Shown here piece after piece: positions 6,210 through 12,037 of a DNA stretch of 24,976 nt. The notes under the pieces were generated by a model. It ran no database searches, had not been told where the DNA came from, and saw only the letters and a list, made by a program, of their open reading frames with translations. The translations under genes and the position numbers were made by a program. Origin of the DNA: a virus. The stretch is taken from IMG/VR virus record IMGVR_UViG_3300040751_002953, positions 1-24,976 of that record; one strand, written 5' to 3'. Positions within the stretch are counted from its first letter, which is position 1. Each line of letters starts with the position of its first letter.

Positions 6210-6506
6210 ATGCCACAGACACAGACAAAAGCAAAAACTCAGGTTCAATTAAAGTATCCTAATCGTTATCGTGTAATTATTTTCAACGACGATACTACTC
6301 CCATGGAGTTCGTTATTCAAATATTGATTGAAATATTTAACAAAGATATTGAATCAGCAACAGAATTAACCATGGAAGTTCATACAAAAGGAAAAGCCAC
6401 TGCTGGAATTTACACAGCAGAAATTGCACATGAAAAAGTAGCAGAGTCACTGAATTGTGTTCTATTGCACGGTTACCAATTGAAATTGTCCGCAGAACCC
6501 ATTTAA
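6210..6506 (+). CDS. clpS: ATP-dependent Clp protease adaptor ClpS
   Basis: ClpS delivers N-degron proteins (Leu, Phe, Trp or Tyr at the N-terminus) to ClpAP in bacteria. From ATG 6210 the protein is 98 aa; longer in-frame readings run back through the terminator and hsp20, so they are rejected. After a disordered Gln/Lys/Thr tail, the core shows YRVIIFNDDTTPMEFV with the N-degron-binding N26, D27, D28 and M32, then LTMEVHTKGKATAGIYTAEIA with H58. These correspond to N34, D35, D36, M40 and H66 of E. coli ClpS. GAGGA serves as the ribosome site directly after the terminator. No ClpA-like unfoldase is seen in the window, so its partner is either host ClpA or viral ClpX. Confidence 0.93.
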   Translation: MPQTQTKAKTQVQLKYPNRYRVIIFNDDTTPMEFVIQILIEIFNKDIESATELTMEVHTKGKATAGIYTAEIAHEKVAESLNCVLLHGYQLKLSAEPI

Positions 6507-6523
6507 CACACACAGGAGAAAAA

Positions 6524-7054
6524 ATGAGTAGTTTTACAATCAGGTTACCACAAGTAACCTTTAAAACCAGAGTACGCACAGAAGAATCACCAGGATTTGA
6601 TTGGAAGGATGTGACCACCAGTGATTTATTTGGCAGCAAGCGTGTGGTACTTTTTAGTCTGCCAGGTGCGTTTACACCCACCTGCTCCAGCACACACCTG
6701 CCAGGATTTGAAGCTGGCTACAATAATTTAAAAAAGAAAGGCATTGACGAAGTATACTGTTTGAGTGTGAACGACAGTTTTGTTATGAATGCCTGGTTCG
6801 ACCACATGGGCATCGAAAATGTCAAGCCTATCCCAGACGGCTCAGGTGAATTCACTCGCAAAATGGGTTTCCTTGTTGAGAAGGATAACTTGGGCTTTGG
6901 TATGCGTTCATGGCGTTATGCTATGATTATCAACGACGGTGTTGTTGAACAAATGTTTGTTGAGCCAGGTCAGGATGACAACGTTCCTAATGATCCATTT
7001 GTGGTCAGTGACTACGAAACAGTTTTTGAATATCTTGATCAAATGAATGGATGA
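6524..7054 (+). CDS. Peroxiredoxin, Prx5/AhpC-TSA (redoxin) family
   Basis: This thiol peroxidase reduces hydrogen peroxide and alkyl hydroperoxides. From ATG 6524 (AGGAG at 6514-6518) it is 176 aa. The active-site motif PGAFTPTC carries P47, T51 and the peroxidatic C54. Further Prx5 signatures are HLPGFE, SVNDSFVMNAWFD and GFGMRSWRYAMI with the conserved arginine. It matches the bacterial Prx5 type usually reduced by glutathione/glutaredoxin. An upstream in-frame start at 6455 would overlap clpS and is rejected. A viral peroxiredoxin may protect the infected cell, including its oxidant-sensitive Fe-S proteins (inference). It overlaps the next gene by 8 bases. Confidence 0.93.
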   Translation: MSSFTIRLPQVTFKTRVRTEESPGFDWKDVTTSDLFGSKRVVLFSLPGAFTPTCSSTHLPGFEAGYNNLKKKGIDEVYCLSVNDSFVMNAWFDHMGIENVKPIPDGSGEFTRKMGFLVEKDNLGFGMRSWRYAMIINDGVVEQMFVEPGQDDNVPNDPFVVSDYETVFEYLDQMNG

Positions 7055-8120
7055 TATCTTAGAGCTACATTTTGATGCTAGTGAATTTGACTGGCATACT
7101 TTTTGGACACTTCAGGTTCAGAAAAAATATCCAGAAGTAGAAAGTCTGGAAAAGGTTCATCACTGTGTAACACCACAAAAACTGGACGAAATTTTGGCGT
7201 ACTGTGTTGAGATATGCAAGACGCCAGAATTTCATCGCATGGTTGATCAATATTACCACAGTATTCTGCAGGACCTGCTTCCTGCAGACTGGATGATACA
7301 AACAGTATTCAATGTGAGAACCAGTTCACCAGAATGTGCCAAACTGGGAAAAACGGTGAACTTTCATTGTGATGGCTGGACTGGTAATGGCACTGATATC
7401 AGAACAGTCTGGACGCCCATTACTGAAAGTTTTGGTAATAACAGTTTATGGTGTTCAGATTCCGAACAAAGCCATGCTGTAACCAAAAGCATGATAACAG
7501 AACAATGGGATCATGTAAAAATACATGAGCAATGCTCTGCAATCTGTAAGCCAGTTGATATACAACCAGGAAGCTGTCTGATATTTCCCACCCATTTGAT
7601 TCATGGTGGTGTGTACAATGATACTGATCATACCAGATGGAGTATGGATGGCAGAATATTGTTAAAGGGCGGCAGTTACGGACGTAAAACGCCAGGTGGT
7701 TATTTTAGATTTCCAGGAACTTCCCCTGAACAACATAATCTGAAATTACCTGATATCTCCTGGGGAATTTATGCATCAGAGTGCTCAAAATATTCTGCAG
7801 AAATACCACAAGGTATACAACGCAACACCATCAAATCACTTATTCAAAGTCACAATCTGGACATTGTGCATTATGGACTTTATGACAGTGATGGGTTTAC
7901 CTGGATGCCTTTTCTCAGAGAAGTTGCAGATGCCGATCACGGTGTACAGGGAATACTGATGCTCAGTGTCTTTTGTCTACCAGATAATGATGTAATAAGA
8001 AATAAATTCTTGTCTGATATAGTTCAGAATAACAAAAAAATATATTTTGTGAATGAACAATTCCTTTTTCAGACAGATATAGATTTAGAATATGTAAATA
8101 AGTTATACGAATACAATTAA
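7047..8120 (+). CDS. 2OG-Fe(II) dioxygenase-like domain fused to a sporadic carbohydrate cluster (LIC12192-like) domain
   Basis: This 357-residue protein has two parts. Residues about 80-215 look like a 2-oxoglutarate/Fe(II) dioxygenase: H107 and D109 (NFHCDGW), distal H186 (PTHLIHGGV) and an arginine in RWSMDGR (197-203) that could bind 2-oxoglutarate. Residues about 236-357 resemble the LIC12192/sporadic carbohydrate cluster family, with EIPQGIQRNTIKSL, GILMLSVFCLPDND and IYFVNEQF matching the pattern I recall (IPxxxQ, then GIVxxSxxxLP, then a closing LxxVxE). Such clusters are linked to surface carbohydrate synthesis. The family assignments are from memory. It overlaps the peroxiredoxin gene by 8 bases. 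Substrate is unknown. Confidence 0.65.
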   Translation: MDDILELHFDASEFDWHTFWTLQVQKKYPEVESLEKVHHCVTPQKLDEILAYCVEICKTPEFHRMVDQYYHSILQDLLPADWMIQTVFNVRTSSPECAKLGKTVNFHCDGWTGNGTDIRTVWTPITESFGNNSLWCSDSEQSHAVTKSMITEQWDHVKIHEQCSAICKPVDIQPGSCLIFPTHLIHGGVYNDTDHTRWSMDGRILLKGGSYGRKTPGGYFRFPGTSPEQHNLKLPDISWGIYASECSKYSAEIPQGIQRNTIKSLIQSHNLDIVHYGLYDSDGFTWMPFLREVADADHGVQGILMLSVFCLPDNDVIRNKFLSDIVQNNKKIYFVNEQFLFQTDIDLEYVNKLYEYN

Positions 8121-8134
8121 ACAAGGAGCAAACA

Positions 8135-8344
8135 ATGAAGAAGTTAACCATAACTCTTTTAATGCTACTTGGGGGATGCGTTACAGCAGAAGCAGAGAAA
8201 GATGTAAACCGTGGAATGTGCACAAAGTTTATGCCCGTTCCAGATAAAAAAATAGAATGCGCAGGCGGTCGTGGTGTTGCACCACAGATCTGCGTGGAGA
8301 AAACTGTCATAAAACAATTTTGTGTGAGGTATGAAAAACTGTGA
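8135..8344 (+). CDS. Small cysteine-rich exported protein, probable lipoprotein
   Basis: This 69-residue protein starts MKKLTITLLMLLGGC, a short basic and hydrophobic signal with a lipobox-like LGGC ending at C15. The mature part would be about 55 aa, with further cysteines at 29, 42, 53 and 63 that could form disulfides in the periplasm. AAGGAG lies upstream of the ATG. Short exported lipoproteins in phages are sometimes outer-membrane spanins or surface-exclusion factors, but nothing here proves either. It overlaps the next gene by 4 bases and sits among envelope-chemistry genes. Confidence 0.75.
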   Translation: MKKLTITLLMLLGGCVTAEAEKDVNRGMCTKFMPVPDKKIECAGGRGVAPQICVEKTVIKQFCVRYEKL

Positions 8345-8784
8345 AACTTGATTACAAAGGCGTGGGTACAATAGGCTTTACCTGTAGCACATTTGATTTG
8401 CTACACGCAGGCCATATAACAATGCTGGAAGAAGCCAAGCGCCACTGTGATTATCTGATTGTGGGCTTACAAACCGACCCCACAATTGATCGCCCTGACA
8501 GTAAGAATCCACCTGTGCAAAGCATTGTGGAACGACAAATACAATTAAGTGCTGTAAAGTATGTGGACGAGATTGTGATCTACACCACAGAACAAGACCT
8601 GATTGACCTGCTGCTCACACTGCCTATTAACATCAGAATACTGGGCGACGAATACAAGCACAAGGATTTCACAGGTAAAGATATTTGTAAACAGCGTAAT
8701 ATCAAATTGATCTACAACGGTAGAGATCACAGTTTTAGTAGTACCAGTTTGAGAAAGCGTGTTGCTGAGTTGACTGAATTATGA
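8341..8784 (+). CDS. Glycerol-3-phosphate cytidylyltransferase-like nucleotidyltransferase
   Basis: This 147-residue single-domain protein of the TagD-like cytidylyltransferase family transfers CMP to an alcohol phosphate, giving a CDP-activated building block. It shows GFTCSTFDLLHAGHITML with the HxGH motif at 22-25, GLQTDP, VERQIQL, ILGDEYK and a C-terminal HSFSSTSLRKR that corresponds to the RTxGxSTT-type phosphate-binding motif. It begins at a GTG overlapping the preceding stop (GTGA). This is the second nucleotidyltransferase in the window, the first being fused to a cupin near 1.9 kb. Together with the glycan-type genes nearby it suggests modification of a phage- or host-surface glycan (inference). 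Confidence 0.85.
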   Translation: MKLDYKGVGTIGFTCSTFDLLHAGHITMLEEAKRHCDYLIVGLQTDPTIDRPDSKNPPVQSIVERQIQLSAVKYVDEIVIYTTEQDLIDLLLTLPINIRILGDEYKHKDFTGKDICKQRNIKLIYNGRDHSFSSTSLRKRVAELTEL

Positions 8785-9482
8785 TTAAAGAACTTGGACT
8801 TGACGAACATTTAATATGGAGAATTAATGGTCTGGATGTGCACTATGACCGTTCAGTTGATGGTGGCGGCAGTACATTCGGAAGAGAATTTATCCCATAT
8901 ATCAAAGAACGGTATCCTGATAGAGTGTTTGATCATGCGCTAGAATGGTGTGCCGGCCCAGGCTTTATAGGTTTTGGTTTATTACAGACTGGACTGTGTA
9001 ACCATATCCATCTATTAGAAAAACATGCACCAGCAGTAGAAATGCTTAATAGGTCAAAAAGCACTGCCCAAGATCCTGAAAAAGTTCATATATACCATAC
9101 TAACACTCCCAAAAACATTCCTGTTGGTGAAAAATTTGATTTAGTTGTGGGTAATCCCCCTTGGTTCAAAAATAAAACATTGATGAAAACTATGGTTAAC
9201 CCTTTACATTTTAATGAAGATAATGTCAGAATCTGTGTGGATCAAGATTGGACAGCTCATGCTGAATTTTTTAAACACATTAAAAACTATCTTTCTACTG
9301 ATGGGGTGATATTGTTGAGTCAGTGTGAAACAGGATCACCACTAAGAGAAGAAGAATTCAGGGACATGATTGAACAAGCAGGACTGAAAATCATAAGTGT
9401 GAATAATTCTAACAATCACTATAACAAAAACGCACCATTACAGATGTATTATATCGAAATAACACATGCATTTAATGAATAA
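8781..9482 (+). CDS. NPPW-type SAM-dependent methyltransferase (small-domain, PrmC/RsmC-like)
   Basis: This 233-residue methyltransferase has motif I EWCAGPGFIGFG (55-66), an acidic HLLEKH strand end and the catalytic GNPPW (124-128). The NPPW motif is typical of enzymes methylating amide or exocyclic amino groups, such as protein glutamine, rRNA guanine or adenine N6. The downstream LSTDGVILLSQCE fits the usual strand-loop. No target-recognition domain for DNA is obvious, so a protein, rRNA or small-molecule target is more likely. It starts in an ATGA overlap with the cytidylyltransferase gene and overlaps the next ORF by 17 bases if that starts at 9466. Confidence 0.8.
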   Translation: MIKELGLDEHLIWRINGLDVHYDRSVDGGGSTFGREFIPYIKERYPDRVFDHALEWCAGPGFIGFGLLQTGLCNHIHLLEKHAPAVEMLNRSKSTAQDPEKVHIYHTNTPKNIPVGEKFDLVVGNPPWFKNKTLMKTMVNPLHFNEDNVRICVDQDWTAHAEFFKHIKNYLSTDGVILLSQCETGSPLREEEFRDMIEQAGLKIISVNNSNNHYNKNAPLQMYYIEITHAFNE

Positions 9483-10272
9483 TATGACACCTGAAAAAAT
9501 ATTAAAAGCCCAAAACGTCTGGAATATGGCCAAGTATGTTTATTATCATACTGAAAAAAAACTTATGCATCACCCTGTTTACAAGGTAGGATATAAATCC
9601 TTTTGGCACACACTTTTTGGAAATAAAGCATGGGTAGAACTTAACCATTTAGCCACACAGGATACCACGGAACCATTTGTGATAAGCAACAACTGGATAA
9701 TAATTGCTCCTTTAAAAAATCCAGATGTATATAAAACATATTTGTCAGAAACACAAAGGCATATAGCATTTGTTAGAAATCCACTACAAAAAGTTTATTC
9801 AGGATTAATAGAGGAGAGTCGACTGCACATGAGCTCTCCTTATATGAGACACAGACCGTTATTACATGATTTTTCAGATATTTCTGTATCAAAATTGTTA
9901 AATATGCCTGATGATGTATTCGCCGATCAATATCTTTTCGCTCTATTGGTTAGTAGTCATTGTACTCCACAATTTTACTATGTAGAGGATCTCCAGGATA
10001 CTTATATCCCCATGGAAACAGAACTGTACGACTTGAGCACTATGTCCTCAGTTATGGCAGAATTGTTTCCAGAACATGAACAATATGCAGAAAGAGCATT
10101 AACTATTAAAAATACCACAGCAGGCGACCCATTGAAGGAAGTTTTCCAGTACAAACTGGAGCAGGCGCTTAAAAAAGATCAGGACTTAAAGGGTTATTTG
10201 CGTTCCTGGGTTGCATGTGACTATGAAAGATTACTAGCAGATCCCCGTGTTAGTCATTTAGCAAAAGATTGA
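9466..10272 (+). CDS. Sulfotransferase-like protein
   Basis: This 268-residue protein has features of PAPS-dependent sulfotransferases: an N-terminal KVGYKSFWHTLF (40-51) resembling the 5'-phosphosulfate loop, and AFVRNPLQKVYSGL (101-114) resembling the 3'-phosphate motif (RNPxxxxxS). The overall form is like carbohydrate sulfotransferases found in marine phages. The N-terminal motif is degenerate, so activity is uncertain. In-frame ATGs at 9466, 9475 and 9484 are all possible; none has a clear Shine-Dalgarno. The one at 9484 begins right after the preceding stop (9480-9482). The following promoter overlaps the stop codon. Confidence 0.65.
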   Translation: MHLMNNMTPEKILKAQNVWNMAKYVYYHTEKKLMHHPVYKVGYKSFWHTLFGNKAWVELNHLATQDTTEPFVISNNWIIIAPLKNPDVYKTYLSETQRHIAFVRNPLQKVYSGLIEESRLHMSSPYMRHRPLLHDFSDISVSKLLNMPDDVFADQYLFALLVSSHCTPQFYYVEDLQDTYIPMETELYDLSTMSSVMAELFPEHEQYAERALTIKNTTAGDPLKEVFQYKLEQALKKDQDLKGYLRSWVACDYERLLADPRVSHLAKD

Positions 10273-10297
10273 CAAATCTATCATAGTACCATACAAT
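10269..10297 (+). promoter_or_regulatory. Sigma-70-like promoter (TTGACA-N17-TACAAT)
   Basis: TTGACA at 10269-10274 and TACAAT at 10292-10297 are separated by exactly 17 bases. The -35 box overlaps the stop of the sulfotransferase-like gene. The expected start site near 10304 precedes GGAGG and the ATG at 10315. The same hexamer pair and spacing recur at 15048 and 23226. Confidence 0.85.
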
Positions 10298-10314
10298 AGT
10301 ATTTGGAGGTGTTT

Positions 10315-10740
10315 ATGTTTTTAAAATTACTTGAACGTATGGGCCGCAAGCGGGTAATACTGGATCGCTACAGTGACGAGCCATACCTAACCAGATACTA
10401 CTTGTTTTTAAAGGATCGCAAGTGGTTTCCGTTTAACATATTCCTTCACAATTTTCACAAAGGAGACCTAGATGACTTACATGATCATCCTTGGCCTTAT
10501 TGCACTATTCTTCTCAGGGGTGGTTACTGGGAGCATACTGCAGATGGCAAAAGAACCTGGCGAAAGGCCGGGACTATCAGGTGCGCTGGCAGTAGGAGCC
10601 TTCACCGTATTGAGCTGGAGCCTGGTGTTGATACTTGGAGCCTGTTTATACCAGGTCCTACAGTACGTGAGTGGGGCTTTATAGATCAGGGCAAATGGAA
10701 ACAATGGGAACAATACCTAGAGGAGAAGTATAATGGCTGA
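10315..10740 (+). CDS. Cupin-fold metal-binding protein
   Basis: From ATG 10315 (TTGGAGG upstream) this is a 141-residue protein; an earlier in-frame TTG at 10303 lies at the predicted transcription start and is rejected. The cupin-like centre has DDLHDHPW with H56 and H58, an ILLRGGYWEH strand pair and SLHRIEL with H97, followed by PTVREWGF. The two-histidine plus distal-histidine spacing suggests a bound metal. Similar small proteins with LHDHPW are widespread in bacteria and phages without known function. A second reading frame inside this gene (10472-10684) has its own good ribosome site. Confidence 0.8.
   Translation: MFLKLLERMGRKRVILDRYSDEPYLTRYYLFLKDRKWFPFNIFLHNFHKGDLDDLHDHPWPYCTILLRGGYWEHTADGKRTWRKAGTIRCAGSRSLHRIELEPGVDTWSLFIPGPTVREWGFIDQGKWKQWEQYLEEKYNG
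10472..10684 (+). CDS. Possible nested small membrane protein (overlapping frame)
   Basis: A 70-residue ORF lies entirely inside the cupin gene in another frame. AGGAG (10461-10465) sits 6 bases before its ATG. The product has two strongly hydrophobic stretches (about 4-24 and 40-66) separated by a charged, Gly/Pro-rich turn, like a two-span hairpin protein of the small holin or toxin type. Against it, the upstream AGGAGA also encodes residues near the cupin metal site, so the ribosome site may be chance. Hydrophobic alternate frames also arise from the host frame's codon pattern. Treat as a candidate only. Confidence 0.25.
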   Translation: MTYMIILGLIALFFSGVVTGSILQMAKEPGERPGLSGALAVGAFTVLSWSLVLILGACLYQVLQYVSGAL

Positions 10741-10966
10741 CAAATATTCTTGGGGCCGTATCCACAAAACTGAAGAGTTCTACGAAACTCAGATCATTTC
10801 AGACGTTATAGAAAATGTACTAGAGTATTTTGAAGTGGAAGAAATCGAAATGCTCACAGAGGATCAGATTGAACAGGTCAGAAGTTTCCGTGAGGAACTG
10901 AACGAATACAGTGTGATGCAGATTGGCTACAGTGACCTAATCAATATCTGGGAAAGCGCACAGTGA
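10733..10966 (+). CDS. Small acidic hypothetical protein
   Basis: This 77-residue acidic protein starts MADKYSWGRIHKTEEFYE and contains a helical VLEYFEVEEIEMLTEDQIEQ region. GAGGAG precedes the ATG, which lies 8 bases before the end of the cupin gene. No motif, signal peptide or membrane span is seen. It joins the next gene in a GTGA overlap, indicating translational coupling along this cluster of small genes. Confidence 0.78.
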   Translation: MADKYSWGRIHKTEEFYETQIISDVIENVLEYFEVEEIEMLTEDQIEQVRSFREELNEYSVMQIGYSDLINIWESAQ

Positions 10967-11121
10967 GCGAAGATAAACTTATCACAGATCGTGCCAAGTG
11001 GGAAGAACAACACCATAAAGAGTTCGATTACCAGCAAAAGAACAAACTGTGTTTGGAGTGTGGCGAAGCAGATGGCCGCCACACCTACACCTGTATCTAT
11101 TATGACCGGGATACTGAATGA
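10963..11121 (+). CDS. Very small CxxC protein
   Basis: This 52-residue ORF starts at a GTG overlapping the preceding TGA (GTGA) and ends in an ATGA overlap with the next gene, which is strong contextual support. The sequence has a charged helical N-terminus, then NKLCLECGEADGRHTYTC with C30, C33, H40 and C44. This looks like a minimal zinc-ribbon or metal site. Function is unknown. It is one of three tiny cysteine-rich proteins surrounding the dCMP deaminase gene. Confidence 0.7.
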   Translation: MSEDKLITDRAKWEEQHHKEFDYQQKNKLCLECGEADGRHTYTCIYYDRDTE

Positions 11122-11276
11122 TTGTGTGCATCTGCAAAGGGCTCACTGAACGCACCATCAAAGAGATGCTGGAATACACAGACTTTAAAGGCATCAAGCA
11201 AATGACTGGTGCATGTACTCAGTGCTGTAAATGCAAAGAAGAGTTTGAAAGGATTTTAACTGAATATGAAACCTAA
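11118..11276 (+). CDS. BFD-like [2Fe-2S] protein
   Basis: This 52-residue ORF lies between two coupled genes (ATGA at its start, 11-base overlap at its end). MIVCICKGLTERTIKEML followed by GACTQCCKCKEEF matches the bacterioferritin-associated ferredoxin (BFD) fold: C4 and C6 in CxC form, a helix, then C33 and C36 in CxxC form, with extra cysteines at 37 and 39. E. coli Bfd has C4, C6, C38 and C41. BFD-like domains bind a [2Fe-2S] cluster and take part in electron transfer, including iron release from bacterioferritin. Here it could be an accessory ferredoxin or a client of the viral IscU/A-type pair (inference). Confidence 0.72.
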   Translation: MIVCICKGLTERTIKEMLEYTDFKGIKQMTGACTQCCKCKEEFERILTEYET

Positions 11277-11868
11277 ATTTATATCAGCATACATGGATGT
11301 AGCAGAACGATTCGCACAACTAAGCACAGCAACTCGTGCCAAAGTGGGTGCAATCATTGTGAAAGACAATCGTATCATCAGCATTGGCTACAATGGAATG
11401 CCCAGTGGCTGGACCAACGAGTGTGAGCACAAAGAGTATATGCCTGTGGATGCAGGCGGCTGGCTTGACGCTGAGGATATCTTAGAGCAATGGCCATACA
11501 CAGAAGAAGTAGAAGTTGACGACGGCGAGTTTGTTAAAGGCCCTGATCATGAGGACAGGCCTGGTGTGTTTAATCCTGGTAAATGGACACCAAATGGAAA
11601 GAAGAAGGTTCGCACACGCCGTTATCGTATGAAAAGCAATCCAGAGGTGCTACATGCTGAGACCAACGCCCTCGCTAAAGTAGCACGTAGCCCAGAAAGT
11701 GCTGAGGGTGCCACACTGTTTTGTACACACTTGCCCTGTATAGACTGCGCAAAGCTGATCTACCAGAGCGGCATTAGCGAAGTGTATTACAGAGTAGAAT
11801 ATCAAGCAGCCAAAGGCGTAGGCAAAGAGTTCTTGGAAAAAAGTGGAGTCATAGTACAGAATGTATGA
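11266..11868 (+). CDS. Deoxycytidylate (dCMP) deaminase
   Basis: This zinc enzyme converts dCMP to dUMP, feeding thymidylate synthesis for phage DNA. The 200-residue protein has the deaminase core: AKVGAIIVKD, SIGYNGMPSGW, catalytic HAE (H130, E132) in VLHAETNALAKVA, and zinc ligands C158 and C161 in LPCIDCAKL. A charged insertion of about 60 residues lies between the N-terminal strand and the HAE motif (about 60-122). The T4 enzyme is of similar length and also has an insertion there. The start ATG overlaps the BFD-like gene by 11 bases. Confidence 0.93.
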   Translation: MKPKFISAYMDVAERFAQLSTATRAKVGAIIVKDNRIISIGYNGMPSGWTNECEHKEYMPVDAGGWLDAEDILEQWPYTEEVEVDDGEFVKGPDHEDRPGVFNPGKWTPNGKKKVRTRRYRMKSNPEVLHAETNALAKVARSPESAEGATLFCTHLPCIDCAKLIYQSGISEVYYRVEYQAAKGVGKEFLEKSGVIVQNV

Positions 11869-12037
11869 GCAGGCAAAAGGTGCTAACACACCAGGAGAAC
11901 GTTATGCAATCTGTGTGCAGTGTCCCTTTTTTGTGAAGCAAACCACACAATGCCGGAAATGCTGGTGCATCATGAAACTCAAAGTGAAAGTCAGAAGTGC
12001 ACAGTGTCCCGTGGGCAAATGGGGTAAAATTAAATGA
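11861..12037 (+). CDS. Small cysteine-rich, zinc-ribbon-like protein
   Basis: This 58-residue protein overlaps the end of the dCMP deaminase gene by 8 bases and the next gene by ATGA. Seven cysteines occur: ICVQCPFF (C18, C21), TQCRKCWC (C31, C34, C36) and AQCPVGKW (C49), with the CxxC pairs typical of zinc ribbons. The C..CP...K...C..C.C...K....CPxGKW pattern recalls small proteins of unknown function often seen in T4-like phages (recalled, not verified). Confidence 0.72.
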   Translation: MYEQAKGANTPGERYAICVQCPFFVKQTTQCRKCWCIMKLKVKVRSAQCPVGKWGKIK

